A DNA stretch of 64,000 nucleotides from Comamonadaceae bacterium (GTDB lineage Bacteria > Pseudomonadota > Gammaproteobacteria > Burkholderiales > Burkholderiaceae_C), in assembly GCA_947452785.1 (NCBI GenBank), contig CANGDZ010000005.1, forward strand, positions 23,782-87,781, read 5' to 3'. How positions within the stretch are numbered: position 1 is the first letter of the stretch; each line of letters starts with the position of its first letter. The translations under genes and the position numbers were made by a program. The notes beneath the pieces are model-generated. The model saw only the letters and a program-made list of their open reading frames with translations, was not told the DNA's origin and did no database searches. Of this stretch, positions 63,852 through 64,000 are shown one piece after another.

Positions 63852-64000
63852 TTAAGCTTGACCGCGTGAACGCAAATCTGCGAGCACGGCATCAATACCG
63901 TTTTTGTCGATCAGGCGCAGAGCGGCGCTGGACACGCGCAGGCGCACCCAACGGTTTTCGGTCTCAACCCAGAAACGGCGATATTGCAGGTTCGGCAAGA
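63852..64000 (-). CDS. rpmB: Ribosomal protein L28, C-terminal part
   Basis: The last 48 residues lie in the window, beginning [20 protein letters not shown] and ending ADLRSRGQA; the start lies beyond the right edge. bL28 is a large-subunit protein. It lies 23 bp upstream of rpmG in the same operon. Confidence 0.95.
   Translation of the reverse strand, partial: LPNLQYRRFWVETENRWVRLRVSSAALRLIDKNGIDAVLADLRSRGQA

Overview
This 64 kb window looks like ordinary chromosome of a betaproteobacterium in the Burkholderiales, most likely Comamonadaceae; a freshwater Limnohabitans/Rhodoferax-type organism is my guess. The evidence is gene order and protein flavour: cox15-ctaB-SCO, ribF-ileS-lspA, a COG4255 gene coupled to recJ, lolC-lolD-tatD, tripartite tricarboxylate (Tct/Bug) transport genes and a full LIV-type ABC operon. 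GC looks moderately high. I see no tRNA, rRNA, transposase, integrase, phage gene or CRISPR array.

Layout: (1) 1-1710, cytochrome oxidase assembly (cox15 end, ctaB, SCO). (2) 1766-8171, a minus-strand operon of an acyl-CoA synthetase with livG-F-H-M-K. (3) 8282-9559, a decayed Bug-protein tail and rpoH, which has a perfect CIRCE operator in front of it. (4) 9673-28188, an accessory catabolic region: haloalkane dehalogenase, MBL-fold hydrolase, two formylglycine-type sulfatases, a formylglycine-generating enzyme (FGE), a beta-propeller protein, a tandem DsbA/HCCA-isomerase protein, two TetR regulators, an SDR, a GST, an outer-membrane channel, DUF1254 and PF10118 proteins and an alpha/beta hydrolase. 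(5) 28198-41611, housekeeping: ftsY, hemerythrin, rsmD, coaD, a two-component system, a di-haem peroxidase, recJ, lolCD, tatD, a spermidine-synthase-like protein. (6) 41796-51154, tctBA plus a Bug protein, gamma-glutamyltransferase, two EamA exporters, an SDR and a quinone oxidoreductase. (7) 51180-64000, lspA/ileS/ribF, an HNH endonuclease, a decayed ATP-dependent DNA ligase, a PimC/PimD-like acyl-CoA dehydrogenase pair, purN, rsmB, a desaturase, rpmG and rpmB.

The most interesting part is region 4. Three copies of one 22-bp palindrome (9673, 16528, 27198) sit in the promoter regions of five transcription units. They tie the dehalogenase, sulfatase 1 and FGE operons into one apparent regulon. 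The FGE carries an N-terminal membrane segment, and both sulfatases carry export signals. The combination of dehalogenation, desulfation and lipid-type enzymes suggests catabolism of an exported-enzyme substrate that is sulfated and perhaps halogenated; algal chlorosulfolipids are one speculative candidate. Nothing in the sequence proves the substrate.
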